Shown: positions 18,052 through 28,300, counted from the first letter of the stretch. The stretch is DNA of 64,000 nucleotides from JAOXRU01 sp965247735 (GCA_965247735.1 CBDFHN010000002.1:1736001-1800000); one strand, 5' to 3'. The notes: generated by a model from the letters alone, not told the origin. Made by a program: numbers and translations.

Positions 18052-18143
18052 GTGTCTATATTATTTTTATTAAATCGGTCACATGGTACATCCTTATTAG
18101 TCATCTCCTTGGGTGTAGAAACCTTTGTTAATGGATCTTTCAT
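18048..18143 (-). CDS. possible 31-residue leader peptide overlapping the MFS start
   Basis: Begins MKDPLTKVSTPKEM and continues NKDVPCDRFNK. The stop TGA overlaps the MFS start codon as ATGA, the classic arrangement for translational coupling. It is encoded inside repeat copy L3; similar peptide sense is kept in L2 and partly L1. No Shine-Dalgarno is evident. It may equally be a fortuitous frame in a non-coding repeat. Confidence 0.3.
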   Translation of the reverse strand: MKDPLTKVSTPKEMTNKDVPCDRFNKNNIDT

Positions 18144-18153
18144 GTGTCTATAT

Positions 18154-18222
18154 TTATTGTTTTTTAACTGTCACATGTTGTTCGCTATTAATCATTCCCT
18201 TGGGCGATAAACTCTTTAGCAT
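18154..18222 (-). CDS. possible 22-residue leader peptide in repeat copy L4
   Basis: Frame MLKSLSPKGMINSEQHVTVK, then two codons and TAA. It aligns with the peptide of the next repeat (SPKGMIN against TPKEMTN). It ends 10 nt before the next ATG. Weak support on its own. Confidence 0.2.
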   Translation of the reverse strand: MLKSLSPKGMINSEQHVTVKKQ

Positions 18223-18256
18223 GCTCGTTTCATAATTTATTTTGCCTCTTAATTTG

Positions 18257-19219
18257 CTATTTAACTTCCTTAACGGCTTCTTCAAGTAATTTTTTAGTAG
18301 CAATAATACCATCCTTTTCACTCAATCTACTTCCTTCATATTCCACCCCTATATACCCTGAGTAACCTGCATCTTTTACAATTTGAAGTATTTTTAAATA
18401 ATCTATTACTGTTTCATTACCATTTTCATCAAAATCATACGACTTTGCACTTACAGCTTTAGCATAAGGCATTAACTCTTTAACCCCTTTGTACTTATCG
18501 TACTCCTCTTCGCAACCATCAACATTGGATTTAATACAAAAATTCCCAAAATCAGGTAAGGTACCGCAATTAGACATATTTACTTTTGCCATAACGCTTG
18601 CTAACCATTGACCATTTGAAGTATATCCTCCATGATTTTCTACCAACACGTTAATACCTTGGGTTTTTGCATATTCAGATAATTTTGTTAAGCCAATAAC
18701 TGCCTGCTCCATAACCTCATCATAGGTTCCCTCTCCATGAGCATTAACCCTAATAGAATGACATCCTAATGCTTTTGCAGCATCTACCCATTTTTTATGA
18801 TTCTCAAATGCTGTATTTACATGGCTTTCATCACTACTAGCCAAATTACCTTCACCATCAATCATTATTAGTAAATTTTTGACTCCGTATTTTTCACTCT
18901 CAGCTTTCAGCTTTTTCACCACTTCATCTATACCTAAATCATCAACTTCTTTTTTATACAAGCCACTCACATATTCAACAGCTTCAAAACCTAAACTGTG
19001 AGCCTCTTTAGCAAAATCGAAAGGACTCATTTCTCCACTTCTAATTTTTTTATGCAAAGACCATTGCGCTAAGGAAATTTTAAAATACATAGGGTGTTCA
19101 ACTTTTTTAACAACAGCTGGAGTAGCTTTTTCTTTAGTTTTTTTACAGGCAAAGAAAACAAGTGCTAACACCACAATAATTACTTTAGTAGTATTATAAA
19201 TTGACTGCTTTATATTCAT
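18257..19219 (-). CDS. exported TIM-barrel sugar isomerase/epimerase lipoprotein
   Basis: 320 residues. Signal peptide with lipobox near VFFAC, so periplasmic and membrane-tethered. The AP-endonuclease-2-like barrel covers ~45-320: LAQWSLHKKIR, GFEAVEYVSGLY, VLVENHGGY (Glu, His), PDFGNF (Asp), VSAKSYDFDE (Lys/Asp) and IGVEYEGS (Glu) supply the usual metal and catalytic positions. First gene of the minus-strand operon; the unusual combination of isomerase fold and lipoprotein export points to chemistry in the periplasm, together with DUF1080 and the GMC enzyme. Confidence 0.88.
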   Translation of the reverse strand: MNIKQSIYNTTKVIIVVLALVFFACKKTKEKATPAVVKKVEHPMYFKISLAQWSLHKKIRSGEMSPFDFAKEAHSLGFEAVEYVSGLYKKEVDDLGIDEVVKKLKAESEKYGVKNLLIMIDGEGNLASSDESHVNTAFENHKKWVDAAKALGCHSIRVNAHGEGTYDEVMEQAVIGLTKLSEYAKTQGINVLVENHGGYTSNGQWLASVMAKVNMSNCGTLPDFGNFCIKSNVDGCEEEYDKYKGVKELMPYAKAVSAKSYDFDENGNETVIDYLKILQIVKDAGYSGYIGVEYEGSRLSEKDGIIATKKLLEEAVKEVK

Positions 19220-19339
19220 GATTAGTTATTATTTAATTAACAATGTGAATATATATATTAGAACTTAAAATAATGTGTATTTTTATTCAGTGAAAGAATT
19301 TAAACAACTTTTAATCATTATGTCTTACTTAACAAACTC

Positions 19340-20428
19340 CTAGTTATCGATTGTATTTTTTAACCTATACTCATTAGGCGAACATTTTTCATGCTTTTTA
19401 AATACCGTTGCAAAATATTGACTCGTAGCAAAACCACACATGTAAGCCACTTCCGCTATAGTTAAATCTCTCTTCTCGAGGAGCATCTCTTTAGACATCT
19501 CAAAACGCTTCATTACTAAATAACGCATTGGTGTTAAATTTGTTAGTCTTTTAAAATGATGTGTAAATCTTGTTAATCCAACACCAGCAGATTGAGACAT
19601 TAGCTCTATAGTCCAATTTTCTGTTAAATTATTCTCAAGTTCTTTAAGAAAAAATCGCACACTTCTTGAACTATCTGTAAGTGAATCATTTAATACAATG
19701 TCATCAGTATCTAACAAATCAAGCATCAAAATCAACAAATAGTTAATAAGAAGCCTTATTCTAGATGCATTACTTCCTTTTTTATCGGTATCTACAGCTT
19801 TATTAATCCGAAGAAAACAATCTCTTATTTTCTTTCCTGTCTTTAAAATAGATTTCTCATTTTGCCTTAATATCCTCGTGAGCCTAGATAAATCCTCAGG
19901 AGTTAAAGTAATCCAGTCTGGCCAAACCCAATCTTGATGTGGCCTACGCACACCCAAATCAATAATTACCCAATAAAATTTCCCCATACCTATATTAGGA
20001 TTCCCCACTTTATGAGATTCCCAAGGCCTAGTAATAGTTAAATGGTTTGGCTCTAACACCATTTCTTTATTCTCTTGAGCATAAGGCATGGTTCCAGATT
20101 CTAAAAAATGAAACTCAATACCCTCATTTCTATGCCAATCCAAACCCCAGTCCTGAGGCTCATTGGCATCCCAATACCCTATACTATTAAGTCCCAATGT
20201 ATTTTTATCCAAACGATCACCAGGATAAGTGTGTCTTGCTAATGCTTTAAATTTTATTTTTTTTCGACTAACAGCATCAATTAATGGTAAACATGTATCA
20301 GCATGATACACAATTCCATTCGCCTCATACGGCTGTATTTTTTGTATGTTTATTTTCACTGAAATAATTTGAACATTGATATAGTGCAAATTAATTAATT
20401 TTCCATGAATTTTAAATTTAATTATCAT
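19340..20428 (-). CDS. AraC-family transcriptional regulator of the sugar locus
   Basis: 362 residues. N-terminal cupin-like ligand domain (EGIEFHFLESGTMPYAQ, LTITRPWESHKVG, ~residues 95-165) and C-terminal double HTH (WTIELMSQSAGVGLTRFTHHF, then LTIAEVAYMCGFATSQYFATVFKKH), the complete AraC signature. It lies between the isomerase operon and the divergent GMC operon and probably controls both in response to a sugar. The first ATG gives ~30 residues of atypical N-terminus; a GTG/TTG nearer residue 23 is possible. Confidence 0.9.
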   Translation of the reverse strand: MIIKFKIHGKLINLHYINVQIISVKINIQKIQPYEANGIVYHADTCLPLIDAVSRKKIKFKALARHTYPGDRLDKNTLGLNSIGYWDANEPQDWGLDWHRNEGIEFHFLESGTMPYAQENKEMVLEPNHLTITRPWESHKVGNPNIGMGKFYWVIIDLGVRRPHQDWVWPDWITLTPEDLSRLTRILRQNEKSILKTGKKIRDCFLRINKAVDTDKKGSNASRIRLLINYLLILMLDLLDTDDIVLNDSLTDSSRSVRFFLKELENNLTENWTIELMSQSAGVGLTRFTHHFKRLTNLTPMRYLVMKRFEMSKEMLLEKRDLTIAEVAYMCGFATSQYFATVFKKHEKCSPNEYRLKNTIDN

Positions 20429-20512
20429 TTTTCTCGTTTTGCCGATATGATCATTAAGTTCATTTTAGATTCACCTTATAATTTTATTAATTAATTCTTC
20501 AAACAGCTTTTA

Positions 20513-22228
20513 ATGAAAAAAACAAAAGTAGCAGAAAACCTAAAAACTTACGACGCAATCGTTATAGGCACAGGGATAAGTGGTGGCTGGGCAGCCAAAG
20601 AACTTTGCGAAAAAGGTTTAGAAACCTTAGTTCTAGAAAGAGGAAGAATGGTAACACATATTAAAGACTACCCAACGGCAAACATGGATCCATGGGATTT
20701 AGACTTTAGAGGGGCATCTCCAATTGAAGAACAAAACAAACAACTAAAACAGAGTCGTACAGGATATACCACAGACCAAACCTCCAAACATTGGTTTGTT
20801 AACGACTTAAAACACCCCTATAATGAAACCAAACGTTTTGACTGGATGCGTGGTTATCATGTTGGTGGCAGATCCTTAGTATGGGGTAGACAAAGCTATA
20901 GACTAAGTGATTTAGATTTTGAAGCTAATAAAAAAGATGGTCATGGAGTAGATTGGCCTATACGTTACAAAGACATCGCTCCGTGGTATGATAAGGTTGA
21001 ACAATATATTGGGGTAAGTGGAGAAAAATTAGGTCTTTCTCAATTGCCTGATGGAATTTTTGAACCTCCTATGGAATTAAATTGCGTAGAAGAGCATTTA
21101 AAAGAAAGGCTTTCAGAAAACTATTCGGACAGGCTTTTAACCATTGGAAGAGTAGCACATATTACAGGAGACAAAAGCCGTGAAGGAAGAAGTAATTGCC
21201 AATTTAGAAATAGATGTATGCGTGGTTGTCCTTTTGGAGCTTACTTCAGTAGCAACTCTTCTACACTACCTGCTGCAGAACGCACAGGCAAAATGACTTT
21301 AAGACCAAATTCAATAGTCCATGAAATTATTTATGACGATACTTTAAAAAAAGCAACAGGTGTTAGAGTAATAGATACTGAAACCAAAGAGAGTTTTGTA
21401 TTTAATGCTAAAATTATATTTTGCTGTGCATCTTCAATTGCATCGGCATCCATCCTAATGCAATCAAAGTCTAAAAGGTTTCCTAACGGTTTAGGTAACG
21501 ACTCAGGTGAATTGGGACACAATATTATGGATCATCATTTAGGTGCTGGCGCATCTGGTAAATTAGATGGTCTTAAAGATAAATATTATAAAGGGCGCAG
21601 GCCAAACGGTATTTACATTCCCCGATTTAGAAACTTAGGTGATAAAAAAACAGAAAAAAAAGAGTTTATAAGAGGATATGGCTATCAAGGAGGTGCTGGA
21701 AGAGGAGATATTTCTGAGCATATTGCAGAATTAGGATATGGAGCAGAATTAAAAGAAAAAATATTGGAACCTGGGGGCTGGCAAATGGGATTAGGTGGTT
21801 TTGGCGAATGCTTACCAAACCATGATAATAAAATGTCTCTTGATTATGATAAATTAGATGAATGGGGTTTACCCACCATAACCTTTGATGCCGAATGGAA
21901 AGAAAACGAATTAAAAATGCGAGAAGATATGATTCAACAAGCTGCAGAAATGCTTAAAAATGCAGGTTTTAAAGATGTCCAAACATTCGATAATCGTCAG
22001 GCTCCAGGAATTGGAATTCATGAAATGGGCACAGCTAGAATGGGTAAAAACCCTAAAACCTCTGTTTTAAACAAAAACAATCAAATACACACTGTACCTA
22101 ATGTTTACGTTACAGATGGTGCGTGTATGACGTCTTCGGGTTGTCAAAATCCATCATTAACTTATATGGCATTAACGGCAAGAGCTGCAAATCATGCCGC
22201 AGAACAACTCAAAAAAAATAACAGCTAA
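20513..22228 (+). CDS. GMC-family oxidoreductase (FAD, sugar dehydrogenase large subunit)
   Basis: 571 residues. FAD-binding GTGISGG at ~19-25 with acidic VLERG after it; Cys-rich segment CQFRNRCMRGCPFGAY at ~226-242; C-terminal catalytic GIHEMGTARMG and the FAD-closing NVYVTDGACMTSSGCQNPSLTYMA (quoted in two parts of the family motif). No signal peptide of its own: likely exported as a complex with the Tat-signalled subunit encoded 5 nt downstream. Such pairs are gluconate/glucose-type dehydrogenases, some oxidising C3 of sugars. The electron acceptor could be a cytochrome or the azurin nearby. Confidence 0.92.
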   Translation: MKKTKVAENLKTYDAIVIGTGISGGWAAKELCEKGLETLVLERGRMVTHIKDYPTANMDPWDLDFRGASPIEEQNKQLKQSRTGYTTDQTSKHWFVNDLKHPYNETKRFDWMRGYHVGGRSLVWGRQSYRLSDLDFEANKKDGHGVDWPIRYKDIAPWYDKVEQYIGVSGEKLGLSQLPDGIFEPPMELNCVEEHLKERLSENYSDRLLTIGRVAHITGDKSREGRSNCQFRNRCMRGCPFGAYFSSNSSTLPAAERTGKMTLRPNSIVHEIIYDDTLKKATGVRVIDTETKESFVFNAKIIFCCASSIASASILMQSKSKRFPNGLGNDSGELGHNIMDHHLGAGASGKLDGLKDKYYKGRRPNGIYIPRFRNLGDKKTEKKEFIRGYGYQGGAGRGDISEHIAELGYGAELKEKILEPGGWQMGLGGFGECLPNHDNKMSLDYDKLDEWGLPTITFDAEWKENELKMREDMIQQAAEMLKNAGFKDVQTFDNRQAPGIGIHEMGTARMGKNPKTSVLNKNNQIHTVPNVYVTDGACMTSSGCQNPSLTYMALTARAANHAAEQLKKNNS

Positions 22229-22233
22229 TAATT

Positions 22234-22848
22234 ATGAATAGAAGAGATGTTTTAAAAGGATTAGGCCTATCTATTGGCTATACAATTGCAACACCAACAA
22301 TTATCAGCCTGTTGCAAAGTTGCAAAACTGAAGCTGATTTATGGGTGCCCTCTTTTTTTACTATGGACGAAGGTATTGTAGTAAAAAATTTAATTGATCT
22401 TATTTTGCCAAAAACGCAAAATACCCCTGGAGCTTTAGACGTTAATGTTCCTGAATTTTTAGATTTATATATTTCTAAAACATATGATGAGTTAAAACAG
22501 AAAAAACATAAAGAAGGGTTAGCTGCAATAATTGGAGCCTTACCCATTACAGAAAAAGGTGTTAGCAATTTAGAAACTAAAAACTACGATGCTTTATTAA
22601 CTAAATATTTAAAAATAGACAAAGAGCAACAATTAATCTATAGGACTTATGATGATGAAAAGGATCCAAAAAATGAAGATGCTCAAATTTTTCAAGCTAT
22701 AGATAATTTAAGAAATTTTTCCATTTGGGTATTTAAAACAAGCGAACAAATTGGTAAAAACGTATTAGCCTACGATCCCGTTCCTGGATCTCAAAAAGGC
22801 TGTATCCCTCTAGATGAAGCTACAGGAGGAAAAGCTTGGTCTCTTTAA
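22234..22848 (+). CDS. gluconate 2-dehydrogenase subunit 3-family protein
   Basis: 204 residues. Tat-type leader NRRDVLKGLGLSIG followed by a hydrophobic stretch ending near LLQSC. The rest matches the small-subunit family (LIDLILPKTQNTPGALDVNVPEFLD as the diagnostic region, split around residue 60). It would escort the FAD subunit through the Tat system and stabilise it. Directly downstream of the GMC gene and 13 nt before the DUF1080 gene, so one transcript. Confidence 0.9.
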   Translation: MNRRDVLKGLGLSIGYTIATPTIISLLQSCKTEADLWVPSFFTMDEGIVVKNLIDLILPKTQNTPGALDVNVPEFLDLYISKTYDELKQKKHKEGLAAIIGALPITEKGVSNLETKNYDALLTKYLKIDKEQQLIYRTYDDEKDPKNEDAQIFQAIDNLRNFSIWVFKTSEQIGKNVLAYDPVPGSQKGCIPLDEATGGKAWSL

Positions 22849-22861
22849 AACTATATAAATT

Positions 22862-23674
22862 ATGAATAAAAAGTATGTTATTTTAATTTTAATACTCAGT
22901 ACATTCTCTTTATTTAATTGCAAAAATGAAGAGAAGAAAAACAACATAGAATCATCAAAAAAAGACAACTGGGTAAAACTATTTAATGGAAAAGATCTAA
23001 AAGGTTGGACTATTAAAATTAAAAACCACCCCCTAGATGAGAATTACAAAAACACCTTTATAGTAGAAAATGGTGTAATGAAAGTTAACTATGACGAATA
23101 CAATGACACCTTTAATGAATCTTATGGTCATATTTACTATAACAAAGAATTCTCAAACTATAAATTCAAAATGCAATACCGGTTTACAGGCAATCAATTA
23201 AAAGACGGTGCAGGTTGGGCAACACGAAATAGTGGTGTTATGATTCATTGTGAAAACCCAAAAAATATTGCCTTAAACCAAAGCTTTCCAGTGTCGATTG
23301 AAGTTCAGCTTTTAGGCGGATTAGATTCTGGCGAACGACCAACAGGTAATTTATGTACACCAGGAACACATGTTGAAATAAATGATGAATTATTTACGTC
23401 TCACTGCATCAATTCTAAATCAAAAACCTTCAACGGAGATCAGTGGGTTAATTTAGAAATTGAAGTTAGAAACGATTCCATTATTAAACACTTTATTAAC
23501 GGAGAGAATGTACTCACCTATACCAAACCACAAATTGGCGGTTCCGTAGATCACCACCAAGAGTATTGGAAAGGCAAGGAAGGAACTCGTTTAAAAAAAG
23601 GATATATCTCCTTGCAGAGCGAAAGTCATCCTGTTGAATTTAAAAACATAGAAATACTAGAACTCTTAAATTAG
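22862..23674 (+). CDS. DUF1080 lipoprotein (3-keto-glycoside hydrolase/lyase-like), long form
   Basis: 270 residues. Lipobox near LFNC (~residue 20). DUF1080 domain from ~37: WVKLFNGKDLKGWTIKI, GHIYYNKEFSNYKFKMQYRF, NSGVMIHCENP, SIEVQLLGGLDSGERPTGNL, DQWVNLEIEV, GYISLQSESHPVEFKNIEI. Probably periplasmic. Co-transcribed with the GMC dehydrogenase, so a natural partner to cleave or rearrange the 3-keto product. Only distantly similar to the shorter DUF1080 protein at 13,721, suggesting different substrates. Confidence 0.9.
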   Translation: MNKKYVILILILSTFSLFNCKNEEKKNNIESSKKDNWVKLFNGKDLKGWTIKIKNHPLDENYKNTFIVENGVMKVNYDEYNDTFNESYGHIYYNKEFSNYKFKMQYRFTGNQLKDGAGWATRNSGVMIHCENPKNIALNQSFPVSIEVQLLGGLDSGERPTGNLCTPGTHVEINDELFTSHCINSKSKTFNGDQWVNLEIEVRNDSIIKHFINGENVLTYTKPQIGGSVDHHQEYWKGKEGTRLKKGYISLQSESHPVEFKNIEILELLN

Positions 23675-23798
23675 CATTTGACTTATTAACTATATTTCAA
23701 AATCAGCTATTCATTACTCAAAAACTCATAGGCTAGATACACTTACAAGTATTGAAGCATCAGATAACATGCCTTAACAACACATAAAGACACTACAG

Positions 23799-24311
23799 CT
23801 ACTCTACAATAAACTTACCCTTCATAATAGCATAATGCCCAGGAAAACTACATAAAAAATCATATGTTCCAGGTGCTGGCGCATCAAATTCTATAACAGC
23901 AGTTTCACCAGCTCCTATCATTTTGGTATGTGCAATAACATCTTGAGTATCATTAGGAATGTATTCATTATTGGCATATGTTACTGCCTTATTCCCAAAA
24001 GCAGAAATACTAACGCCTTGCTTTAGCAAAACAAAATTATGCCCCATAATCTTCTTATCTAACTTCCCGACATGTTTAAGTGTTAGCTTTATCTTCTTTC
24101 CAGCTTTAACTTTAATTTCAGTTTTATTAAACTGCATTAAATCGTTGGATGTTAAAACTATCTCCGTTAGATTACCCTCTTCAACTTTTTTAGTTGTACT
24201 TTTTTTGTTTTCATATGAAAACCCTTCTTTTTTCTTTTCTTCTTTTCCGCCACAACCAATAAACATTGTACAAGAAAAAATGACCATTAATACACTCTTA
24301 ACTGTTTTCAT
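23799..24311 (-). CDS. azurin-family blue copper lipoprotein
   Basis: 170 residues. Lipobox MFIGC (C20), a charged linker, then a cupredoxin domain. The copper ligands of azurin are present: H91 (MGHNFV), C154, H159 (FLCSFPGHY) and M163 (AIMKG). Periplasmic one-electron carrier. Convergent with the GMC operon; in the flavobacterial context a plausible acceptor for the dehydrogenase. A TATATTTG box on the minus strand (24355-24362) lies ~45 nt upstream. Confidence 0.93.
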   Translation of the reverse strand: MKTVKSVLMVIFSCTMFIGCGGKEEKKKEGFSYENKKSTTKKVEEGNLTEIVLTSNDLMQFNKTEIKVKAGKKIKLTLKHVGKLDKKIMGHNFVLLKQGVSISAFGNKAVTYANNEYIPNDTQDVIAHTKMIGAGETAVIEFDAPAPGTYDFLCSFPGHYAIMKGKFIVE

Positions 24312-24354
24312 TTTTATTTTTTATTTCAAATCTATTATTCTCTGTTAACAAAAT

Positions 24355-24362
24355 CAAATATA
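24355..24362 (-). promoter_or_regulatory. -7 promoter box for azurin gene
   Basis: TATATTTG on the minus strand fits the Bacteroidota TAnnTTTG consensus, leaving a leader of about 40 nt before the azurin ATG. Confidence 0.45.
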
Positions 24363-24473
24363 AATATATAACCTAAAACTTTTGTGTAGTATTATTCACT
24401 GAAATATATTACACACAACAAATTGACTTGCAACAAAAGTAGCTAAAGGATACATAACATAAAAAACTCCTAC

Positions 24474-25250
24474 TCACCCAGCAAACTTCCCGCTAAAACT
24501 TTTTAATTCTACTTTAAGCTCATTAAACATTTGCATAATACTACTTATCTTTAAATCTCGCTCGTCGTATTCTTGGGTATTGATATTACAGGTAAATTCC
24601 CATAATTCCAAAATCTCATTTGCAGGCACTAAAAAAGGACTGTAGTTTTTATTATCAGAAGACAATAACAAGGAATTATTCTCCTCCATTTTGTCATAAA
24701 CTCGTTTATAAACAATACCATCATTAAGTGTAACTACAATATAAGTAGTTCCGTTTTTAATATCAGCTATACCTTCAATAAAACTAGCCACAACATAAGA
24801 ACCATCTTTAACAGGATGCATAGAATCTCCTTTTATAGGGAAAGCACGGTGTTTTCCTGTAGGCAAAAAGGGCAGCTTTATTTTTTCTAATTGCTCAATA
24901 TATTCAGGATCTGCATAGCCATTAAGATACCCAGCTGAGGCTTTTACAGGAACTACTTCAATCATGTTTTCATTATCTTCATCTACTGTTATTGGAAATA
25001 ATACCCGTTGATTTCCAATATCAATAAACGAGGTATCCTTTGCATAAGACAAATCGTTTTTAATGAGCACATCTACCGGTAGTTTAAAATAGTCCGAAAA
25101 CTCTACTAATAATGCAATAGGCGGCTCGGACCTCCCCTCTTCATAAGAGCTTATTCTGGACCTGGTTATTTTTAACTCCTCAGCAAAATGTTCTTGAGTA
25201 AGTGACTTTAATTTTCTTAAATGACGGATGTTCTTTGCTAGATAATTCAT
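24474..25250 (-). CDS. XRE/S24 LexA-like repressor
   Basis: 258 residues. N-terminal HTH_3 (LRKLKSLTQEHFAEELKITR, SRISSYEEGRSEPP; residues ~10-45). C-terminal S24 peptidase: self-cleavage site Ala106-Gly107 (KASAGYLNG), catalytic Ser143 (GDSMHPV) and Lys182 (VYKRV). Like LexA or CI it would cleave itself upon DNA damage and derepress the divergent dnaE-dinB cassette. Its own TATATTTG box (25258-25265, minus) overlaps one of two direct repeats in the shared intergenic region, which suggests autorepression. Confidence 0.92.
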   Translation of the reverse strand: MNYLAKNIRHLRKLKSLTQEHFAEELKITRSRISSYEEGRSEPPIALLVEFSDYFKLPVDVLIKNDLSYAKDTSFIDIGNQRVLFPITVDEDNENMIEVVPVKASAGYLNGYADPEYIEQLEKIKLPFLPTGKHRAFPIKGDSMHPVKDGSYVVASFIEGIADIKNGTTYIVVTLNDGIVYKRVYDKMEENNSLLLSSDNKNYSPFLVPANEILELWEFTCNINTQEYDERDLKISSIMQMFNELKVELKSFSGKFAG

Positions 25251-25252
25251 AA

Positions 25253-25298
25253 TGCTACAAATATAAGCAATGTTTGCTACAAATTGTATTTAGTTTTG
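25253..25298. promoter_or_regulatory. divergent promoter and candidate S24-repressor operators
   Basis: TGCTACAAAT occurs at 25253-25262 and 25275-25284, exactly 22 bp (two helical turns) apart. The left copy overlaps the repressor's -7 box TATATTTG (minus, 25258-25265); the right copy lies just before TAGTTTTG (25291-25298), the dnaE -7 box. An inverted AGCAA/TTTGCT pair lies between them. The 52-bp spacer leaves little room for any other regulator site. Confidence 0.55.
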
Positions 25299-25302
25299 TA
25301 AA

Positions 25303-28300
25303 ATGTTAATCAACACACATAGTTATTATAGTTTAAGATATGGAACCATAACTCCTGAAGACTTATTATGTCATGCGAAATCAGCTGGTTACACGTCAAT
25401 TGCTATAACAGATATTAATAACACTTCTGCTAGTTGGCATTTTGTCCGTTTGGCAGCAAAGCATCAAATTAAACCTATTTTAGGAGTTGATTTTAGAAAT
25501 GGAGCAACACAAAAATTTATCATGCTTGCCAAAAACAATGAAGGTTTTTATCAGATTAACACATATCTATCTCAGTTTTTACATCAAAAAACATATCAAA
25601 TTCCAGAGTATGCTCCAACGTTAAATGATACCTATGTTATTTATCCTTTTTCATCATATGTTAAAAAGGCAAGCAACAATCTCGACTCAAAGACACAAAG
25701 TATACCTCAGAAAAAACATTTTGATTTAGAGGCAAAGCTTGAGGGATTAAACCCACTGATGGGATTAAAAGAAAACGAATACTTAGGCGTAGCTAAAGAA
25801 GACCTAAACCGACTGGCTTTTTCACCATGGAGAAATCATCAAGATAAATTAGTAATTCTTCAAACGGTAAGTTTTGAAAACAAAAAAGGATTCAACACCC
25901 ATCGGTTATTGCGAGCTATAGCAAATAATACACTATTAAGCAAACTATCAAAAGAAGAACAAGGAGAACCATGGCATCAAATGCTTCCAAAAACTGAACT
26001 TGAAGATGCCTTTGCAGCATATCCTGAACTTTTAAAAAACACAAATCATATCCTAAGTGAATGCAGTATAACATTTGATTTTGAAACAGAAACAATCAAT
26101 AATCAGCGTTGTTTTACAAGCAGTGAGCAAGAAGATATAAAGCTTCTAAAAAATCTTGCATACCAAGGCATTGCTTATCGCTATGAAAACCCTTCAAAAG
26201 CCGTTACTACTCGTATTGAAAAAGAACTGCAAATTATAAAAGAACGTGGCTTTGTTTCTTATTTTTTAATTAATTGGGAAATTCTAAATTATGCCAGAAG
26301 TAAAGGATACTTCTATGTAGGTAGAGGAAGCGGAGCCAATAGTATTATTGCCTACTTATTAAGGATCACAGATGTAGACCCTGTGGAATTGGATTTGTAT
26401 TTTGAACGTTTTATCAATCTATACCGTAAAAACCCACCTGATTTTGATATTGATTTTTCATGGACAGATCGGGATGATATTACTGATTTTATCTTTAAAA
26501 GATTCAAAAACACAGCCTTGATATCGGTTTACAATACATTTAAATACCGTGCTGCTATCCGAGAATTAGGAAAAGTATTTGGTTTACCAAAATCAGAAAT
26601 TGATGTATTATCATCTGGACAGTATCAATACCAACAACTAGATCAATTATCACAATTGGTTATCACTTACAGTGCGTTAATACAAGGATTCCCTAACTAT
26701 TTAGGCATCCATGCCAGTGGTATTATAATTTCAGAAAAACCAATGCATTACCATACGGCTACTTTTATGCCACCAAAGGGATTCCCAACAACACATTTTG
26801 ATATGCTTGTTGCGGAAGATATTGGCTTATTTAAATTCGACATTCTAAGTCAACGAGGGCTTGGAAAAATTAAAGACACGGTAGCGATTGTAAAATACAA
26901 CCGTCCAGAATTACCACAATTAGATATCCATGATATCAAAAGGTTTAAAAAAGATGAACGAATCAAACACATCTTAAAAAATGCCAAAGCTATAGGTTGT
27001 TTTTATGTAGAATCGCCAGCCATGAGAATGCTATTAAAAAAACTAAGAGTAGATAATTACTTGGGACTTGTAGCAGCAAGTTCGGTAATACGTCCTGGAG
27101 TGGCAAAATCAGGGATGATGCGAGAATACATTTTAAGATACCGCTATCCAGAACGAAGAAAAGATGCACATCCTGTATTATTAGATATTATGCCAGAAAC
27201 CTATGGTGTAATGGTCTATCAGGAAGATGTTATTAAAGTAGCCCACCACTTTGGAGGATTAGATTTAGGAGAAGCTGATATGTTAAGAAGAGGAATGTCT
27301 GGAAAATATCGATCTCGAGATGAGTTTTTAAAAGTAAAAGATAGCTTTTTTGATAATTGCAAGAGGGATGGCAAAGCAAAACAACTAACAGAAGATATAT
27401 GGAGGCAAATTGAGAGTTTTGCAGGTTATGCTTTCGCTAAAGGACATTCTGCATCATATGCTGTAGAAAGCTATCAAAGTCTATATTTAAAAGCCTATTT
27501 CCCATTAGAATATATGGTAGCTACCCTCAATAACTTTGGTGGTTTTTACAGTACCGAACTTTATGTTCATGAAGCAAGAATGCATGGTGGCACAATAGAA
27601 GCCCCTTGTATCAATAGAAGTTTTACCCAAACAGTTATTTACGGCAAACAACTATTCTTAGGCATGCAATTTTTACAAGCGCTACATTCTAATACGATAA
27701 AACAAATTGTGACTGAGCGGACAAAAAACGGAAGCTATCTAGATTTAGATGATTTTATTGATCGGATTTCTATTTCCATGGAACAGATTGCTATTCTTAT
27801 AAAAATTGACGCTTTTAGATATACCCGAATCAACAAAAGAGAATTACTCTGGCAGGCACATCTTAAAATCAATAAAACCCCAATTGATGCATATAAAAGT
27901 AGCTTATTTAAAACCGAACGGATTCAATATCAAATGCCAAAACTTGCAACAACACAATTAGAAAATGCCTTTGATGAAATTGAATTATTAGGATTTCCAC
28001 TTTGCAGCCCTTTTCATTTATTAAAAGAAATCCCAAAGTCCAATGCATTACAGGCAAAATACCTCATCAATTTCTTAGGGAAATTGATTCGTATAGATGG
28101 GTATTTGGTGACCACAAAAAAGACAGTTACTTCCAAGGGAAAGCTAATGTTTTTTGGCACTTTTTTAGACCGAAAAGGAGATTTTATTGATACCGTTCAC
28201 TTTCCTCCTATTGCTAAGAAATTTCCGTTTAGAGGAAAAGGAATATACCGAATTACTGGAAAAGTAATAGAAGAGTTTGATTGTATTACTGTTGAAGTTA

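Larger units (their letters stand above)
18045..18225 (-). repeat. dispersed start-codon repeat, tandem copies L3 and L4
   Basis: Two adjacent ~90-bp units on the minus strand, each ending ATAGACACATGAAAG (ATG at 18141-18143 and 18049-18051). L3 is close to L1 and L2; L4 is more diverged (CATGTGACAGTTAAAAAAC). Both encode a short related peptide (TPKEMTN / SPKGMIN, then VPCD or QHVT). CATGTG and CACATG are inverted within each unit. Confidence 0.7.
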
